Below are positions 26,609 to 36,864 of a DNA stretch of 64,000 bases, one piece after another. Under the pieces are notes generated by a model. It did not search any database. It saw only the letters and a list, made by a program, of their open reading frames with translations, and was not told the DNA's origin. The DNA is from Bradyrhizobium sp. 1(2017) (GTDB lineage: Bacteria; Pseudomonadota; Alphaproteobacteria; Rhizobiales; Xanthobacteraceae). The first letter of the stretch is position 1. Each line of letters begins with the position of its first letter. A program made the translations under genes and the position numbers. The DNA lies in contig NZ_CP050022.2 in assembly GCF_011602485.2 (NCBI RefSeq), positions 3,616,001 through 3,680,000 of the forward strand, given 5' to 3'.

Positions 26609-27754
26609 CTATTTGAGCGCATCGGAGGTCAGCTTGAATTTCTGGATGCGCTTACCGGTGTCGACCTCGGCGGTATAGACGTTACCCTTGGCATCGATCG
26701 CCATGGCATGGACCCAGTGGAATTGCCCGGCATTGCGGCCATTGTGGCCGAAGCTGCCGACCACGCTGCCGTCCTCGCGCTTGATCACCCGGATCTCGTT
26801 GTTCTCGCCGTCGGCGCTGAGGAGATAGGTCTGCTTCGGGTCCGGCCAGATCGCGATGTCCCAGACGGCTCCGTTGCCGAGCGTGTTCTTCTCGTAGAAG
26901 AACTCCTTCACGAAGGTGCCGTCCTTCCTGAACACCTGGATGCGGTTGTTGATGCGGTCGCAGACGTAGACCATCCCGTCATTGGAGAGCTTCACGCAGT
27001 GAACGGGATTTCCGAATTGCTGCGACACCGGTGCCTTGGGGTCGTAGGCCGCCTGCTTGCCATCATCAGGCTTGTTGCCATAGGCACCCCAGTGCCGCTT
27101 GTAGGCCAGCGTCGTCGCATCGAACACGATGACGCGGCGGTTGCCGTAGCCGTCGGCGACGTAGATCTCGTTCGCCTCCTTGTCGAGCGCGGTCTCGGCG
27201 GGCTTGCCGAGCTGCGTCGTGTCGTTGCTGCCCAGGCTCGGCGCGATCTTGCCGATCTGGGCCACGAACTTGCCGTCGAGTGTGAACTTCAGGATCGCGT
27301 TGTCGTTGTCGGCATTGCCGCCGACCCAGACGAAGCCGCGCTCGTCGACCTCGATGCCGTGCTCGCGGCCGACCCATTCATAGCCCTGACCCGGACCGCC
27401 CCAGGACCGCAGCAGATTCCCGTCGCTGTCGAATTCGAGGACCGGCGGCGCCGACACGCAGCATTTGGAGCGCGGCGGGTTGAGGCTTGCGCCTTTCTCG
27501 TCGTCGGTGAGCGAGCGCGGGCGATGGATCACCCAGATGTGGCCCTGCCCATCGACGGTGATGCCGCCGACCTGACCGAGGATCCAGTTGTTCGGGAGCT
27601 GCTTCGGCCAGGACGGATCGACCGCGAAGGTCGGGACGTCGCCGGCACTCGCCGTGCCCGGAAGCAGGAGCGCGATGGTTGCGATGAGGATGGAAAAAGC
27701 GCGACAGACGTTTGCGAGTGCGCGGCCGAGACCTGCGCGATGCCATGGCGCCAT
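26609..27754 (-). CDS. Exported NHL-repeat beta-propeller protein
   Basis: A 381-residue protein with a Sec signal peptide (hydrophobic core ILIATIALLLPGTASAG, cleavage at about residue 38). The mature part has repeated blocks ending in IxVxDxxNxRIQVF-type strands, such as VYVCDRINNRIQVF and IYVADGYGNRRVIVF, typical of a six-bladed NHL propeller. NHL propellers of this exported kind are often annotated as peptidyl-alpha-hydroxyglycine lyase-like, but the family is diverse and no substrate can be given. It is separated from both neighbours by over 80 bases. Confidence 0.85.
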   Translation of the reverse strand: MAPWHRAGLGRALANVCRAFSILIATIALLLPGTASAGDVPTFAVDPSWPKQLPNNWILGQVGGITVDGQGHIWVIHRPRSLTDDEKGASLNPPRSKCCVSAPPVLEFDSDGNLLRSWGGPGQGYEWVGREHGIEVDERGFVWVGGNADNDNAILKFTLDGKFVAQIGKIAPSLGSNDTTQLGKPAETALDKEANEIYVADGYGNRRVIVFDATTLAYKRHWGAYGNKPDDGKQAAYDPKAPVSQQFGNPVHCVKLSNDGMVYVCDRINNRIQVFRKDGTFVKEFFYEKNTLGNGAVWDIAIWPDPKQTYLLSADGENNEIRVIKREDGSVVGSFGHNGRNAGQFHWVHAMAIDAKGNVYTAEVDTGKRIQKFKLTSDALK

Positions 27755-27836
27755 GACGACCTCCCTTTATTGTTGGCTTTGCGGCTTGCTACCGCCTAGG
27801 CGCGCGCAGTCAAACGCGGGGAGGCACGTGAGTCAA

Positions 27837-28577
27837 TCAGGCGGGCGCGCGGAAGCTCATCAAGCTGCGCGTCTTGTAATCGTAGAACTTGCCGGTCTCG
27901 ATCCAGTCCGGCGCGCACATCGGCACGATGAATTCGGCGACCTGCTCGGGCGTGTCGAGCGTCGCCGGATCCTCGCCCGGCATCAGCGTGGCGCGCATGC
28001 GGGTGCGGATCGGGCCCGGGTTGAACAGATTGATGCGCAGCTTCGTGTTCGCGGTTTCCTGCGCCCACGCGCGCGCCAGCGTTTCCAGCGCGGCCTTTGA
28101 CGCCGCGTAGGGACTGACATAGGCGGTGGCCTTGTTGGCGGCGCCCGAGGTGATGAAGACGGCGCGGCCTGCGTCGGACTGTTTGAGCAGCGGCTCCATG
28201 CAGCGGATCAGCTGGAAGTTGGCGGAGACGTTGACGGCCATCACGTCGTTGAAGGCCTTCAGCTCGATATGGCCGATCGGCGAGGAGGGGCCGAGCACGC
28301 CGGCATTGCCGACGAGGATGTCGAGCTTGCCGTAGCGTTCGTGCAGGCCGGCGCCCAGCCGCGCGATGCCGTCTGAATCGGTGAGGTTGAGCGGCACCAG
28401 GGTGGCGCTGCCGCCATCCTTGCGGATCTCGTCGTCGAGCTCCTCCAGCCCGCCCTGCGTGCGCGCGACCGCGACGATGTGTGCGCCGGCCTTGGCCAGC
28501 GCGATTGCGGTGGCATAGCCAATGCCGCGCGAGGCGCCGGTGACGAGAGCGATGCGGTCGGTGAGGGATGTCGTCAT
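27837..28577 (-). CDS. Short-chain dehydrogenase/reductase
   Basis: A 246-residue classical SDR oxidoreductase. The nucleotide-binding TGASRGIG is at residues 13-20, NAGVLGP follows, and the catalytic triad is visible as Ser in FITSGAANKA with YAASK later. The fold is complete. It follows purF on the minus strand, with a palindromic repeat in between, so cotranscription with purF is uncertain. Substrate unknown. Confidence 0.9.
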   Translation of the reverse strand: MTTSLTDRIALVTGASRGIGYATAIALAKAGAHIVAVARTQGGLEELDDEIRKDGGSATLVPLNLTDSDGIARLGAGLHERYGKLDILVGNAGVLGPSSPIGHIELKAFNDVMAVNVSANFQLIRCMEPLLKQSDAGRAVFITSGAANKATAYVSPYAASKAALETLARAWAQETANTKLRINLFNPGPIRTRMRATLMPGEDPATLDTPEQVAEFIVPMCAPDWIETGKFYDYKTRSLMSFRAPA

Positions 28578-28594
28578 GGAAGCGCTCTATCCAG

Positions 28595-28720
28595 CGTCGT
28601 CCCGGCGAAAGCCGGGACCCATACGCCGTGACGGTTATTATTGACGAAGATGGCCATTGCGACCTTCTTCGAAACCACACAGGCCTGTGGCTATGGGTCC
28701 CGGCCTTCGCCGGGACGACG
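28595..28720. repeat. Dispersed palindromic repeat, type 2, between purF and the SDR gene
   Basis: 29-base arms (CGTCGTCCCGGCGAAAGCCG at the left end) face each other with one mismatch, around a centre containing the palindrome CCACAGGCCTGTGG. The core sequence is the well-known kind found in many intergenic copies in Bradyrhizobium. It probably ends or stabilises the radA-cvpA-purF transcript. Confidence 0.75.
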
Positions 28721-28724
28721 AAAG

Positions 28725-30248
28725 CTAGCTTGCCTCCGCCAGCAGCGAGAGCTGCCGTGGCTGCTGCTCGGTCTGGGTCTGGTCGGTGAGGTGGGTCGGA
28801 TAGGCCCCGGTGAAGCAATGATCCGAGAATTTCGGATTGGCGGGGTCGCGGCCGGGCTCGCCCATGGCGCGGTACATGCCGTCGATCGACAGGAAGGCGA
28901 GCGAGTCGGCGCCGATGATCTCGCGCATCTCCTCCAGCGAATGCGTCGCCGCCAGAAGTCCGCCGCGGTCGGGCAGGTCGATGCCGTAATAGTCGGGATA
29001 GAGGATCGGGGGCGAGGCGAGGCGGAAGTGCACTTCGGTCGCGCCGGCATCGCGCATCATGCGCACGATCTTCTTCGAGGTGGTGCCACGCACCAGGGAG
29101 TCGTCGATCAGGATGATGCGCTTGCCTTCGATCGCGGCGCGGTTGGCCGAATGCTTCATGCGCACGCCGGATTCGCGGATCGCCTGCGTCGGCTGGATGA
29201 AGGTGCGGCCGACATAGTGGTTGCGGATGATGCCGAGCTCGAACGGCACGCCGGAGAACTGGCTGTAGCCGACCGCGGCGGGCACGCCGGAATCCGGCAC
29301 CGGCACCACGACGTCGACGGGAACGTGGCTCTCGCGCGCGAGCTGCGCGCCGAAATTCTTGCGCACCTCGTAGACCGAGCGGCCGTGCACGATGGAATCC
29401 GGACGGGAGAAGTAGATGTATTCGAAGATGCAGGGGCGCGGCGCCATCGGCGGAAACGGCTTGTGGATGTCCTGGCCGTTCTCGTCGAATACGATGACTT
29501 CGCCGGGCTCGATGTCGCGCACGAAGCGGGCGCCGATGATGTCGAGGGCGCAGGTCTCCGAGGTCAGGATCGGGCAGCCGTCGAGCTCGCCGAGCACCAG
29601 CGGGCGGATGCCGCGCGGATCGCGCGCGCCGACCAGCTTCTTGTTGGTCAGCGAGACCAGCGCATAGGCGCCTTCGATCTCGCGCAGCGCGTCGATATAG
29701 CGCTCGATGAAGCGGGCGCGCTTGGAGCGGGCGACCAGATGGAGGATCACCTCGGTGTCGGTGGTCGACTGCATCATCGCACCGTGCCTGACGAGCTCGC
29801 GGCGCAGCGTCAGGCCGTTGGTGAGGTTGCCGTTATGCGCGACCGCGAGGCCGCCGGCGTTGAGCTCGGCGAACAGCGGCTGCACGTTGCGCAGGATGGT
29901 GGCGCCGGTGGTGGAGTAGCGGACATGGCCGACCGCGACATTGCCGGGCAGGCGGTCGATCACTTCGCGGCGGGAGAAGGTGTCGCCGACGAGGCCGAGG
30001 CGGCGTTCTGAGTGGAAGCGGCTGCCGTCGTAGGAGACGATGCCGGCGGCTTCCTGGCCGCGGTGCTGGAGGGCGTGGAGGCCGAGCGCCGTGATCGCGG
30101 CTGCATCGGGGTGACCGTAGATGCCGAAGACGCCGCATTCCTCGCGCAGCGTATCGCCCTCCAGATCGTTCTGAAGCTCGAGCGCGGCCGGGCCCAAACC
30201 GGCCCTTGGATCGAGATCAAGCTGGGCGTCCTGGTCAGGGTGTCGCAT
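28725..30248 (-). CDS. purF: Amidophosphoribosyltransferase PurF
   Basis: A 507-residue enzyme for the first step of purine synthesis (PRPP + glutamine to phosphoribosylamine). The propeptide ends in EE before the N-terminal nucleophile C38 (ECGVFGIYG), so it is self-processed. The Ntn glutaminase domain has VAHNGNLTN, and the PRTase domain has the PRPP loop ILIDDSLVRGTTSKK. The start MRHPDQD at 30248 is chosen because the ORF upstream is short. It lies downstream of cvpA with 27 bases between. Confidence 0.96.
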   Translation of the reverse strand: MRHPDQDAQLDLDPRAGLGPAALELQNDLEGDTLREECGVFGIYGHPDAAAITALGLHALQHRGQEAAGIVSYDGSRFHSERRLGLVGDTFSRREVIDRLPGNVAVGHVRYSTTGATILRNVQPLFAELNAGGLAVAHNGNLTNGLTLRRELVRHGAMMQSTTDTEVILHLVARSKRARFIERYIDALREIEGAYALVSLTNKKLVGARDPRGIRPLVLGELDGCPILTSETCALDIIGARFVRDIEPGEVIVFDENGQDIHKPFPPMAPRPCIFEYIYFSRPDSIVHGRSVYEVRKNFGAQLARESHVPVDVVVPVPDSGVPAAVGYSQFSGVPFELGIIRNHYVGRTFIQPTQAIRESGVRMKHSANRAAIEGKRIILIDDSLVRGTTSKKIVRMMRDAGATEVHFRLASPPILYPDYYGIDLPDRGGLLAATHSLEEMREIIGADSLAFLSIDGMYRAMGEPGRDPANPKFSDHCFTGAYPTHLTDQTQTEQQPRQLSLLAEAS

Positions 30249-30275
30249 CTCGTCCGCGCCTTTCTTTAGGGCCAA

Positions 30276-30905
30276 TCAACGCGCCGCAGGTTTCTCGATC
30301 AGCTTCTTCATGCCGTCACGAGCCGATTTGCTGTATCCGTCGCCACTGCCCGAAGGCTGCTGCTCGGAATCAGCTTGATCATCATCTGGTTTGTTTTTCT
30401 TGAATCTCTTCAAGATGGTGTTCTCGGGGTCGTCGGGCAAGAGGGCCATCAGCCAATCCCCGGTTCCCTGGAGCACGACGCGGGACTTGGCCCCGGTGAC
30501 CCAGTCCGGGCGCTGCTTGTCCGGAACCAGCCAGGTGAAGAACAGGAAGGCGACCACGACGATCAAAAGCCCGCGAGCCAGGCCAAATAGGAAACCGAGG
30601 GTGCGGTCCAGCGCGCCGATGCGCGAATCCAGGATCATGTCGGAGATGCGGACCGTGATCACGGAAACCACGACCAGGGTGCCCACGAACACGCCGGCAA
30701 CCACGACCACGCTCGCGACCGTGTCGTTGTTGAAATAGGTCTTGGCGGTCGGCAGCAGCTTCGAGAACGAGTACAGCGTCACCACCGCCGCCGCGCCCCA
30801 GGCCGCGATCGACAGGATTTCGCGCATGAAGCCGCGGACCATGGCGAGCAGGCCCGAGATCAGCATCACACCGAGCAGGATCAGGTCGAGGAGTGTAACT
30901 GGCAT
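30276..30905 (-). CDS. cvpA: CvpA family membrane protein
   Basis: A 209-residue protein with four membrane spans in the first 140 residues (LLDLILLGVMLISGLLAMVRG, VASVVVVAGVFVGTLVVVSVI) and a charged C-terminal tail (FKKNKPDDDQADSEQQP). The N-terminal domain is the CvpA family, whose gene is upstream of purF in many proteobacteria. CvpA has roles in purine-linked growth, colicin V production and envelope stress; its molecular function is not clear. Confidence 0.93.
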   Translation of the reverse strand: MPVTLLDLILLGVMLISGLLAMVRGFMREILSIAAWGAAAVVTLYSFSKLLPTAKTYFNNDTVASVVVVAGVFVGTLVVVSVITVRISDMILDSRIGALDRTLGFLFGLARGLLIVVVAFLFFTWLVPDKQRPDWVTGAKSRVVLQGTGDWLMALLPDDPENTILKRFKKNKPDDDQADSEQQPSGSGDGYSKSARDGMKKLIEKPAAR

Positions 30906-31071
30906 CGGCTGGTCTGGTCCGCTCGTACTTCAAAGGTGCTCAGCGAATCGGTGTTTGGCCGCTGCCTTAAAAGAGGGGCAGACGGCGTTCCCGGCAAGGC
31001 CGCAACCACGCAATCCCATGCTGCTTTTGTGACGGCTGTATAGCGGCGGGGGCCTCCGGCGTCACCTCCAG

Positions 31072-32517
31072 CTAACCATCTCCGCGGCGGAATCTTGCCG
31101 GTGTGGCATTTTTCTCGGCCGGTCCGTTCGAATCGCCCCGGCGGGCGCCGCGGGCGGCGATTTCGGCAACCAGCGTCGTCAGGCTGTTGACCGCGTTCAG
31201 CGACAGTCCGGCGTCTCCGCCGGCATCGCCGCGGGCCGATTCGGGCAGCACGGCACGCTGGAAACCGAGTTTTGCCGCCTCCTTGAGCCGGGCCGGGGTC
31301 TGCGCCACCGGACGGATCACGCCGGAGAGCGAGATCTCGCCGAAATAGACGGCATCGGTCGGTAACTGAGCATTAACCAGGGACGATACCAGCGCCGCCG
31401 CAGCGGCCAGATCCGCCGCCGGCTCGTGGATGCGCAGGCCGCCGGCGACGTTCAGATAGACGTCGTGGCCCGACAGCTTGACCCCGCAATGGGCCTCCAG
31501 CACCGCCAGCACCATCGACAGCCGGCTCGGGTCCCAGCCGACCACGGCCCGGCGCGGGGTGCCGAGGGAGGTCGGCGCCACCAGCGCCTGCAATTCGACC
31601 AGGACGGGCCTCGTGCCCTCGATGCCCGCGAAGACGGCCGTGCCGGGCGTGCCGAGATCGCGCTCGGACAGGAACAACTCGGAGGGGTTGGTGACCTCGC
31701 GCAGGCCAAGGCCCGTCATCTCGAACACGCCGATCTCGTCGGTCGGCCCGAACCGGTTCTTCACGGCGCGCAGGATGCGGAATTGCTGCGAGCCTTCGCC
31801 CTCGAACGACAGCACCGCGTCGACCATGTGCTCGACCACGCGGGGGCCGGCGATCTGGCCGTCCTTGGTGACGTGGCCGACCAGGATGATGGCCGCGCCG
31901 GTCTTCTTGGCGAAGCGGATCAGGGCCTGCGCCGAGGCACGCACCTGCGTCACCGTGCCGGGCGCCGATTCCACCGTGTCGGTCCACATGGTCTGGATCG
32001 AGTCGATCACGATCAGCCGGGGCACCGCGCCCTCCGACAGCGTCGAGACGATGTCCTCGACCGAGGTCTCGGCAGCGAGTTGCACCGGTGCATCCGACAG
32101 CCCCAGCCGCTCGGCGCGCAGGCGCACCTGCGCGACCGCCTCTTCGCCGGAGATATAGACGATGCGGTGGCCGGCCCGCGCCAGCATGCTGGTGGCTTGC
32201 GTCAACAGCGTCGATTTGCCGATGCCGGGGTCGCCGCCCACCAGCAGTACCGAGCCGCGGACGAAGCCGCCGCCGGTGACGCGGTCGAGCTCGCTCAACC
32301 CTGAGGACAGGCGCGGCGCGTCAGGACTCTTGCCGGCGAGGCTCTCCAGCGCGAACGTTCGCCCCTTGCGCTTCGAACGGATCGACACCGGCACGCTGCC
32401 GCTGGTGTCCTCCTCGGCGAGCGTGTTCCACTCGCCGCAGGACTCGCACTTGCCCTGCCAGCGGTTATAGGCCGCGCCGCAGTTCTGGCAGACGAAGGAG
32501 AGGGTGCTCTTGGCCAT
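31072..32517 (-). CDS. radA: DNA repair protein RadA
   Basis: A 481-residue RecA-like DNA repair protein that processes recombination intermediates. A zinc finger at C10, C13, C24, C27 precedes Walker A GGDPGIGKSTLL (residues 94-105), the RadA-specific KNRFG motif (in AVKNRFGPTDEIG) and a Lon-like C-terminal domain with VNVAGG-like LNVAGGLRI. About 165 bases separate it from cvpA. With alr and dnaB it belongs to a housekeeping cluster that is broken by an accessory block here. Confidence 0.96.
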   Translation of the reverse strand: MAKSTLSFVCQNCGAAYNRWQGKCESCGEWNTLAEEDTSGSVPVSIRSKRKGRTFALESLAGKSPDAPRLSSGLSELDRVTGGGFVRGSVLLVGGDPGIGKSTLLTQATSMLARAGHRIVYISGEEAVAQVRLRAERLGLSDAPVQLAAETSVEDIVSTLSEGAVPRLIVIDSIQTMWTDTVESAPGTVTQVRASAQALIRFAKKTGAAIILVGHVTKDGQIAGPRVVEHMVDAVLSFEGEGSQQFRILRAVKNRFGPTDEIGVFEMTGLGLREVTNPSELFLSERDLGTPGTAVFAGIEGTRPVLVELQALVAPTSLGTPRRAVVGWDPSRLSMVLAVLEAHCGVKLSGHDVYLNVAGGLRIHEPAADLAAAAALVSSLVNAQLPTDAVYFGEISLSGVIRPVAQTPARLKEAAKLGFQRAVLPESARGDAGGDAGLSLNAVNSLTTLVAEIAARGARRGDSNGPAEKNATPARFRRGDG

Positions 32518-32588
32518 GGAAATGTTGAGTCGTTGCGCTGGTGTGGCTGCTTAGCACGATCAGAGACCGGGGTGCGAAGCGTTCCGCG

Positions 32589-32999
32589 CTACCGTGCTTT
32601 CGGCAGATCGTCCTTGCGCTTGCACAGCAAATGGGGCTTCCCGTCGATCTTGATCGTGCCGTTCGCACCCGGCGCCAGCTTGATCGTGACCTTGCTGCCA
32701 TTCACGCCCTTGTTGTAGTCGTCCCAGAACTCGAAGCAGGTGGCCGACAGGACGAGGCCGTCGCCGGCCGGCGTCTTGCGGTCGATACGGCAATGGTTCT
32801 CGTACCGGTCGACCAGCGGGGCCGGCTTGCCCTTGATGACGTTGTCGAGGTCGATCATCGTCTTGCTGTCCGGGCCCTCCCTGTCGCGGCAATCCCTTTT
32901 CGACGAGGCCCACAATCCGTCGAACGTCTGCGCGGCGAACACCGGCTGTATTGCGAACAGAACGATGCCGGCGGCGGCGATCAGGGAGACGGTGCGCAT
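32589..32999 (-). CDS. Exported hypothetical protein
   Basis: A 136-residue protein with a signal peptide (SLIAAAGIVLFAIQPVFAAQ, cleavage after AFA). Three or four cysteines (in SSKRDCRDREG, NHCRIDRK, SATCFEFW and LLCKRKDD) and the TFDGLWASSKRDC start of the mature protein suggest a small disulfide-bonded periplasmic protein. The family is unknown to me. It follows the TauE-like gene on the same strand, 39 bases apart. Confidence 0.75.
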   Translation of the reverse strand: MRTVSLIAAAGIVLFAIQPVFAAQTFDGLWASSKRDCRDREGPDSKTMIDLDNVIKGKPAPLVDRYENHCRIDRKTPAGDGLVLSATCFEFWDDYNKGVNGSKVTIKLAPGANGTIKIDGKPHLLCKRKDDLPKAR

Positions 33000-33038
33000 G
33001 CATTGGGTCCTTATGCTCGGCGGTATGTCTCTCCGGGG

Positions 33039-33770
33039 TCAGAATGCGTTCAACAGCATCGTCATGCCTGCCGCCAGCATGATGCCGTCCATCAGCAGGC
33101 GAAACACCTCCGGCTTCAGGTGCAGCACGAAGCGCTTTGCGACGAAGGCGCCGACCATCAGCGATGAGCCCGCGATCAATCCTTTCAGGGCGACGTCGGC
33201 GGTCAGCGCTCCGAAGCGTTCGAACGTCACCGACTTGCTGAGATAGAGCCCCAGCGAGGAGGCTGCCTCGGTGGCGAGGAAGGCGCCCTTGGACAGGCCG
33301 TAGAACAGGAACAGCGGCACGCTGAGCGGACCGGTCGAGACCACGATGCCGGTGAGATAGCCGATCACCGCCCCGCCGATGGCGAGGTGCCAGAGATTGG
33401 CCTTGAGGTCGTGCCGCGCCAGCCAATGCCGCACCGGCACCATCGCGATCAGGAAGAGGCCGATGGCAATATCGACGGCGTGCGAAGGCAGCGCCAGCAG
33501 CGTCCGCGCGCCGAGCGCTGCGGCCGGAATGCCCGTCACCGAATAGGCCGCGCAGGCCCGCCAGTCGACCTCGCGCCACCAGGCCAGGATGCGCGAGAAA
33601 TTCGCCATGACGGATGCCACCGCCATGATCGGCACGGCCTCCTTCGGCCCATAGGCATAGACCAGCACCGGCATCAGCATGATCGAGGAGCCGGTGCCGA
33701 CGATGCCGGAGATGGTGCCGGCGATGAGGCCGACGGTGAGGACGAAGAGAAAGGCCAAAACAGTCTCCAC
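33039..33770 (-). CDS. TauE/SafE family transporter (second copy)
   Basis: A 243-residue membrane protein with about seven spans and the family motif LIAGTISGIVGTGSSIMLMP, then GTISG-type repeats further on (GFDIG-type motifs absent). It differs clearly in sequence from the TauE-like protein at 5824-6597. TauE/SafE proteins export sulfite or organic sulfonates. It follows rbsK on the minus strand with 45 bases between, so it might belong to the same transcript. Confidence 0.88.
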   Translation of the reverse strand: METVLAFLFVLTVGLIAGTISGIVGTGSSIMLMPVLVYAYGPKEAVPIMAVASVMANFSRILAWWREVDWRACAAYSVTGIPAAALGARTLLALPSHAVDIAIGLFLIAMVPVRHWLARHDLKANLWHLAIGGAVIGYLTGIVVSTGPLSVPLFLFYGLSKGAFLATEAASSLGLYLSKSVTFERFGALTADVALKGLIAGSSLMVGAFVAKRFVLHLKPEVFRLLMDGIMLAAGMTMLLNAF

Positions 33771-33815
33771 GAATCGGGAGAGTTTAGCCCCGGGCCGCGA
33801 TATGGGCGATCCGCG

Positions 33816-34733
<918 letters not shown>

Positions 34734-34746
34734 GGCACGCAGACTA

Positions 34747-35193
34747 TCAGCCTTGCTCGTCCATGACGCGCAATTTCTCCACCCGCCGGCGGAAATCCTC
34801 GTCGGTGGAGAATTCGGCGGAAAGGTATGAGGACACGAGATCCACCGCGAGCCAGGCACCGACGATCTGCGCACCGATGCACATGACGTTGACGTCGTCA
34901 TGCTCGACGCTCTGATGCGCGGAGTGGACGTCGTGGCAGACCGCGGCGCGGATGCCCTTCATCTTGTTGGCGGCGATCGAGGCGCCGACGCCGGTACCGC
35001 ACACCATGATGCCGCGCGCGGCTTCGCCCGACGTCACCTTCGCCGCCACGGCGCGCGCGATGTCGGGAAAGTCGACCGGCTTGTCGTCATGGGAGCCGAC
35101 GTCGATGACGTCGTGGCCGAGCTTGCGGATATGATCGATGACAGTCTGCTTGAGTGGCCAGCCGGCGTGGTCGGATCCGATGACGAGACGCAT
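34747..35193 (-). CDS. rpiB: Ribose-5-phosphate isomerase B (RpiB/LacAB family)
   Basis: A 148-residue sugar-phosphate isomerase. GSDHAGWPLK at residues 6-15, the catalytic Cys (C65 in GIMVCGTGVGASIAANK) and CHDVHSAHQSVEHDD match RpiB. The same family includes erythrose-4-phosphate isomerases of erythritol catabolism, so substrate is not certain. Starts at ATG 35193. A strong hairpin separates it from the binding-protein gene upstream in transcription; rbsK follows at 13 bases. Confidence 0.9.
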   Translation of the reverse strand: MRLVIGSDHAGWPLKQTVIDHIRKLGHDVIDVGSHDDKPVDFPDIARAVAAKVTSGEAARGIMVCGTGVGASIAANKMKGIRAAVCHDVHSAHQSVEHDDVNVMCIGAQIVGAWLAVDLVSSYLSAEFSTDEDFRRRVEKLRVMDEQG

Positions 35194-35219
35194 GTAATGT
35201 CCTTCTTGATCTTGCATTG

Positions 35220-35249
35220 ATCGTGACAGCCGCGTGCGGCTGTCACGAT
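35220..35249 (-). terminator. Perfect hairpin between binding-protein gene and rpiB
   Basis: ATCGTGACAGCCGC and GCGGCTGTCACGAT pair perfectly with almost no loop. On the minus strand it follows the binding-protein stop by 12 bases and precedes rpiB by 26. No U tract, so partial termination or mRNA protection is more likely than full stop. Confidence 0.55.
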
Positions 35250-35261
35250 TGTTCGTTGGGT

Positions 35262-36056
35262 TCAGCTGCGCATGTCGGGCGGCAAATCCACCCCGTGGAA
35301 CTTCTTGTAGATGGCGTTGAGCTTGCCGTTCTTGACGTTCTCGGTGATCCAGGCGTTGAGCTTGTCCATCAGGGGCTGTTCGCCCTTCTTCAGGCCGATG
35401 GCGAGGTCGAAGGTCGCCAGCGGAATCCGGGATTCGAACACGCGCGAGAGGTTCTTCACGCCGATCTGGTTGATGATGGTCGCGGACGAGCCGACGCAGT
35501 CCACCTGGCCCGACACCGCCGCCGTCACCATGGTGGCGTCGTCGTCATAGCGGGCGATCTTGAGGTCCTTGTCCTTCATGTTGGTGAGGGTGGTGTCCTG
35601 GGTGGTGCCGCGCGAGACGCCGATCGACTTGTCCTTGAGGTCGGGCCAGTCCTTGACGGTCGACGATTTCAGGCAGCCGACGTCGGATTGCAGCGTCGCA
35701 TAGCGCTTGGTGAAGTCGATCACCTTGGCGCGCTCGGCCGTCACCGACAGCGTCGAGATGATGATGTCGGCCTTGCCGGTCAGGACGTTCGGAATGCGGG
35801 TCGCACCGGTGGTCTGGACGAACTCCAGCTCGAGCCCCCAGTCCTTGGCGAGCAGCTGGGCCACTTCGACGTCGGACCCGGTGGCCTTCATGGTGCTGTC
35901 CATCATGCCCGAGGGCGGGATGGCGAGGTCCGTCGAGATGCGGATCTTCTTCGCCTTCATGATGTCGTCGAGCAGATCGGCCGATGCCGGCGTTGCCGCC
36001 ATCATGACGAGGCCGAACAGCGCAGCGGCCGTGCCCAGCAATCTCTTGTTTGTCAT
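35262..36056 (-). CDS. Polar-amino-acid-type ABC transporter, periplasmic binding protein
   Basis: A 264-residue family 3 solute-binding protein with signal peptide (cleavage after ASA, about residue 26). The mature start DLLDDIMKAKKIRISTDLAIPPSGMMD and the later GSDVEVAQLLAKDWG and ADIIISTLSVTAERAKVIDF are characteristic. Many family members bind glutamine, arginine or similar, but members can also bind opines and sugar-acid derivatives. Transcribed with the two permeases and the ATPase upstream. Confidence 0.9.
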   Translation of the reverse strand: MTNKRLLGTAAALFGLVMMAATPASADLLDDIMKAKKIRISTDLAIPPSGMMDSTMKATGSDVEVAQLLAKDWGLELEFVQTTGATRIPNVLTGKADIIISTLSVTAERAKVIDFTKRYATLQSDVGCLKSSTVKDWPDLKDKSIGVSRGTTQDTTLTNMKDKDLKIARYDDDATMVTAAVSGQVDCVGSSATIINQIGVKNLSRVFESRIPLATFDLAIGLKKGEQPLMDKLNAWITENVKNGKLNAIYKKFHGVDLPPDMRS

Positions 36057-36075
36057 CCTTGGTTCTCCTCTCCTG

Positions 36076-36864
36076 TTATGATTTTAGGTTTCCGGTGCCC
36101 ACGAATTGGGTGAGCTCCGGCGTCGTTGGTGACGTCAGGATCGAGGCGGGTCCGGTCTCGTGGACCTTGCCCCGATGCATGAACACGATCCGGTCGGCGA
36201 TGCCCTTGGCGAAGCCCATCTCGTGGGTGACCATCACCATGGTCATGCCGTCAGCCGCGAGCTGCTCGATCACCTTCAGCACTTCGCCGGTGAGCTCGGG
36301 ATCGAGCGCGGAGGTGACCTCGTCGAACAGCATCACCTTGGGCTGCATGGCGAGCGAACGGGCGATCGCGGCGCGCTGCTGCTGTCCGCCCGAGAGCTGC
36401 TCGGGATAGGCGTGCAGCTTCTCCTCGAGCCCCACCTGCGCGAGCACTTTTCGCGCAAGGTCTTTGGCCTCGCCGCTTGCCAATCCCTTCACCGCGCAGG
36501 GCGCGAGCGTGATGTTCTGCTCGATCGTGAGGTGCGAAAACAGATTGTAGCTCTGGAACACGATGCCGACGTCCTGGCGCAGCGCGCGCAAGTTCACGTC
36601 GGGACGGTCGACGCGGTGCCCGCAGACCACGATCTCGCCGCCGTCGACCTTCTCGAAGCGGTCGATGCAGCGCAGCGCCGTGCTCTTGCCGGAGCCGGAG
36701 CGGCCGATCAGTGCCAGCACCTCGCCGCGCGCGACGGCAAAGGAGACGCCGTCGAGCACGCGGAGCGAGCCGAAGCTCTTCTGCACGTCGCGGAGCGACA
36801 CGATCGGTTCGGAGGAGAGGGCGTTCTGCTGCATGTCAGGCTGGCGCGAGGTTGGACCTGCCAT
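36076..36864 (-). CDS. Polar-amino-acid-type ABC transporter, ATP-binding protein
   Basis: A 262-residue ATPase of the GlnQ/HisP type: Walker [14 protein letters not shown]-loop [15 protein letters not shown], signature [13 protein letters not shown], Walker [14 protein letters not shown] and switch MVTHEMGF. The start shown (36864) overlaps the permease gene by 29 bases; an internal ATG at 36834, one base after that gene's stop, is equally possible. Cytoplasmic motor of the transporter operon. Confidence 0.93.
   Translation of the reverse strand: MAGPTSRQPDMQQNALSSEPIVSLRDVQKSFGSLRVLDGVSFAVARGEVLALIGRSGSGKSTALRCIDRFEKVDGGEIVVCGHRVDRPDVNLRALRQDVGIVFQSYNLFSHLTIEQNITLAPCAVKGLASGEAKDLARKVLAQVGLEEKLHAYPEQLSGGQQQRAAIARSLAMQPKVMLFDEVTSALDPELTGEVLKVIEQLAADGMTMVMVTHEMGFAKGIADRIVFMHRGKVHETGPASILTSPTTPELTQFVGTGNLKS

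Noticed and set aside
28641-30011. 456-codon plus ORF opposite purF
   Set aside because: A shadow of purF; no domain and antisense-type composition.
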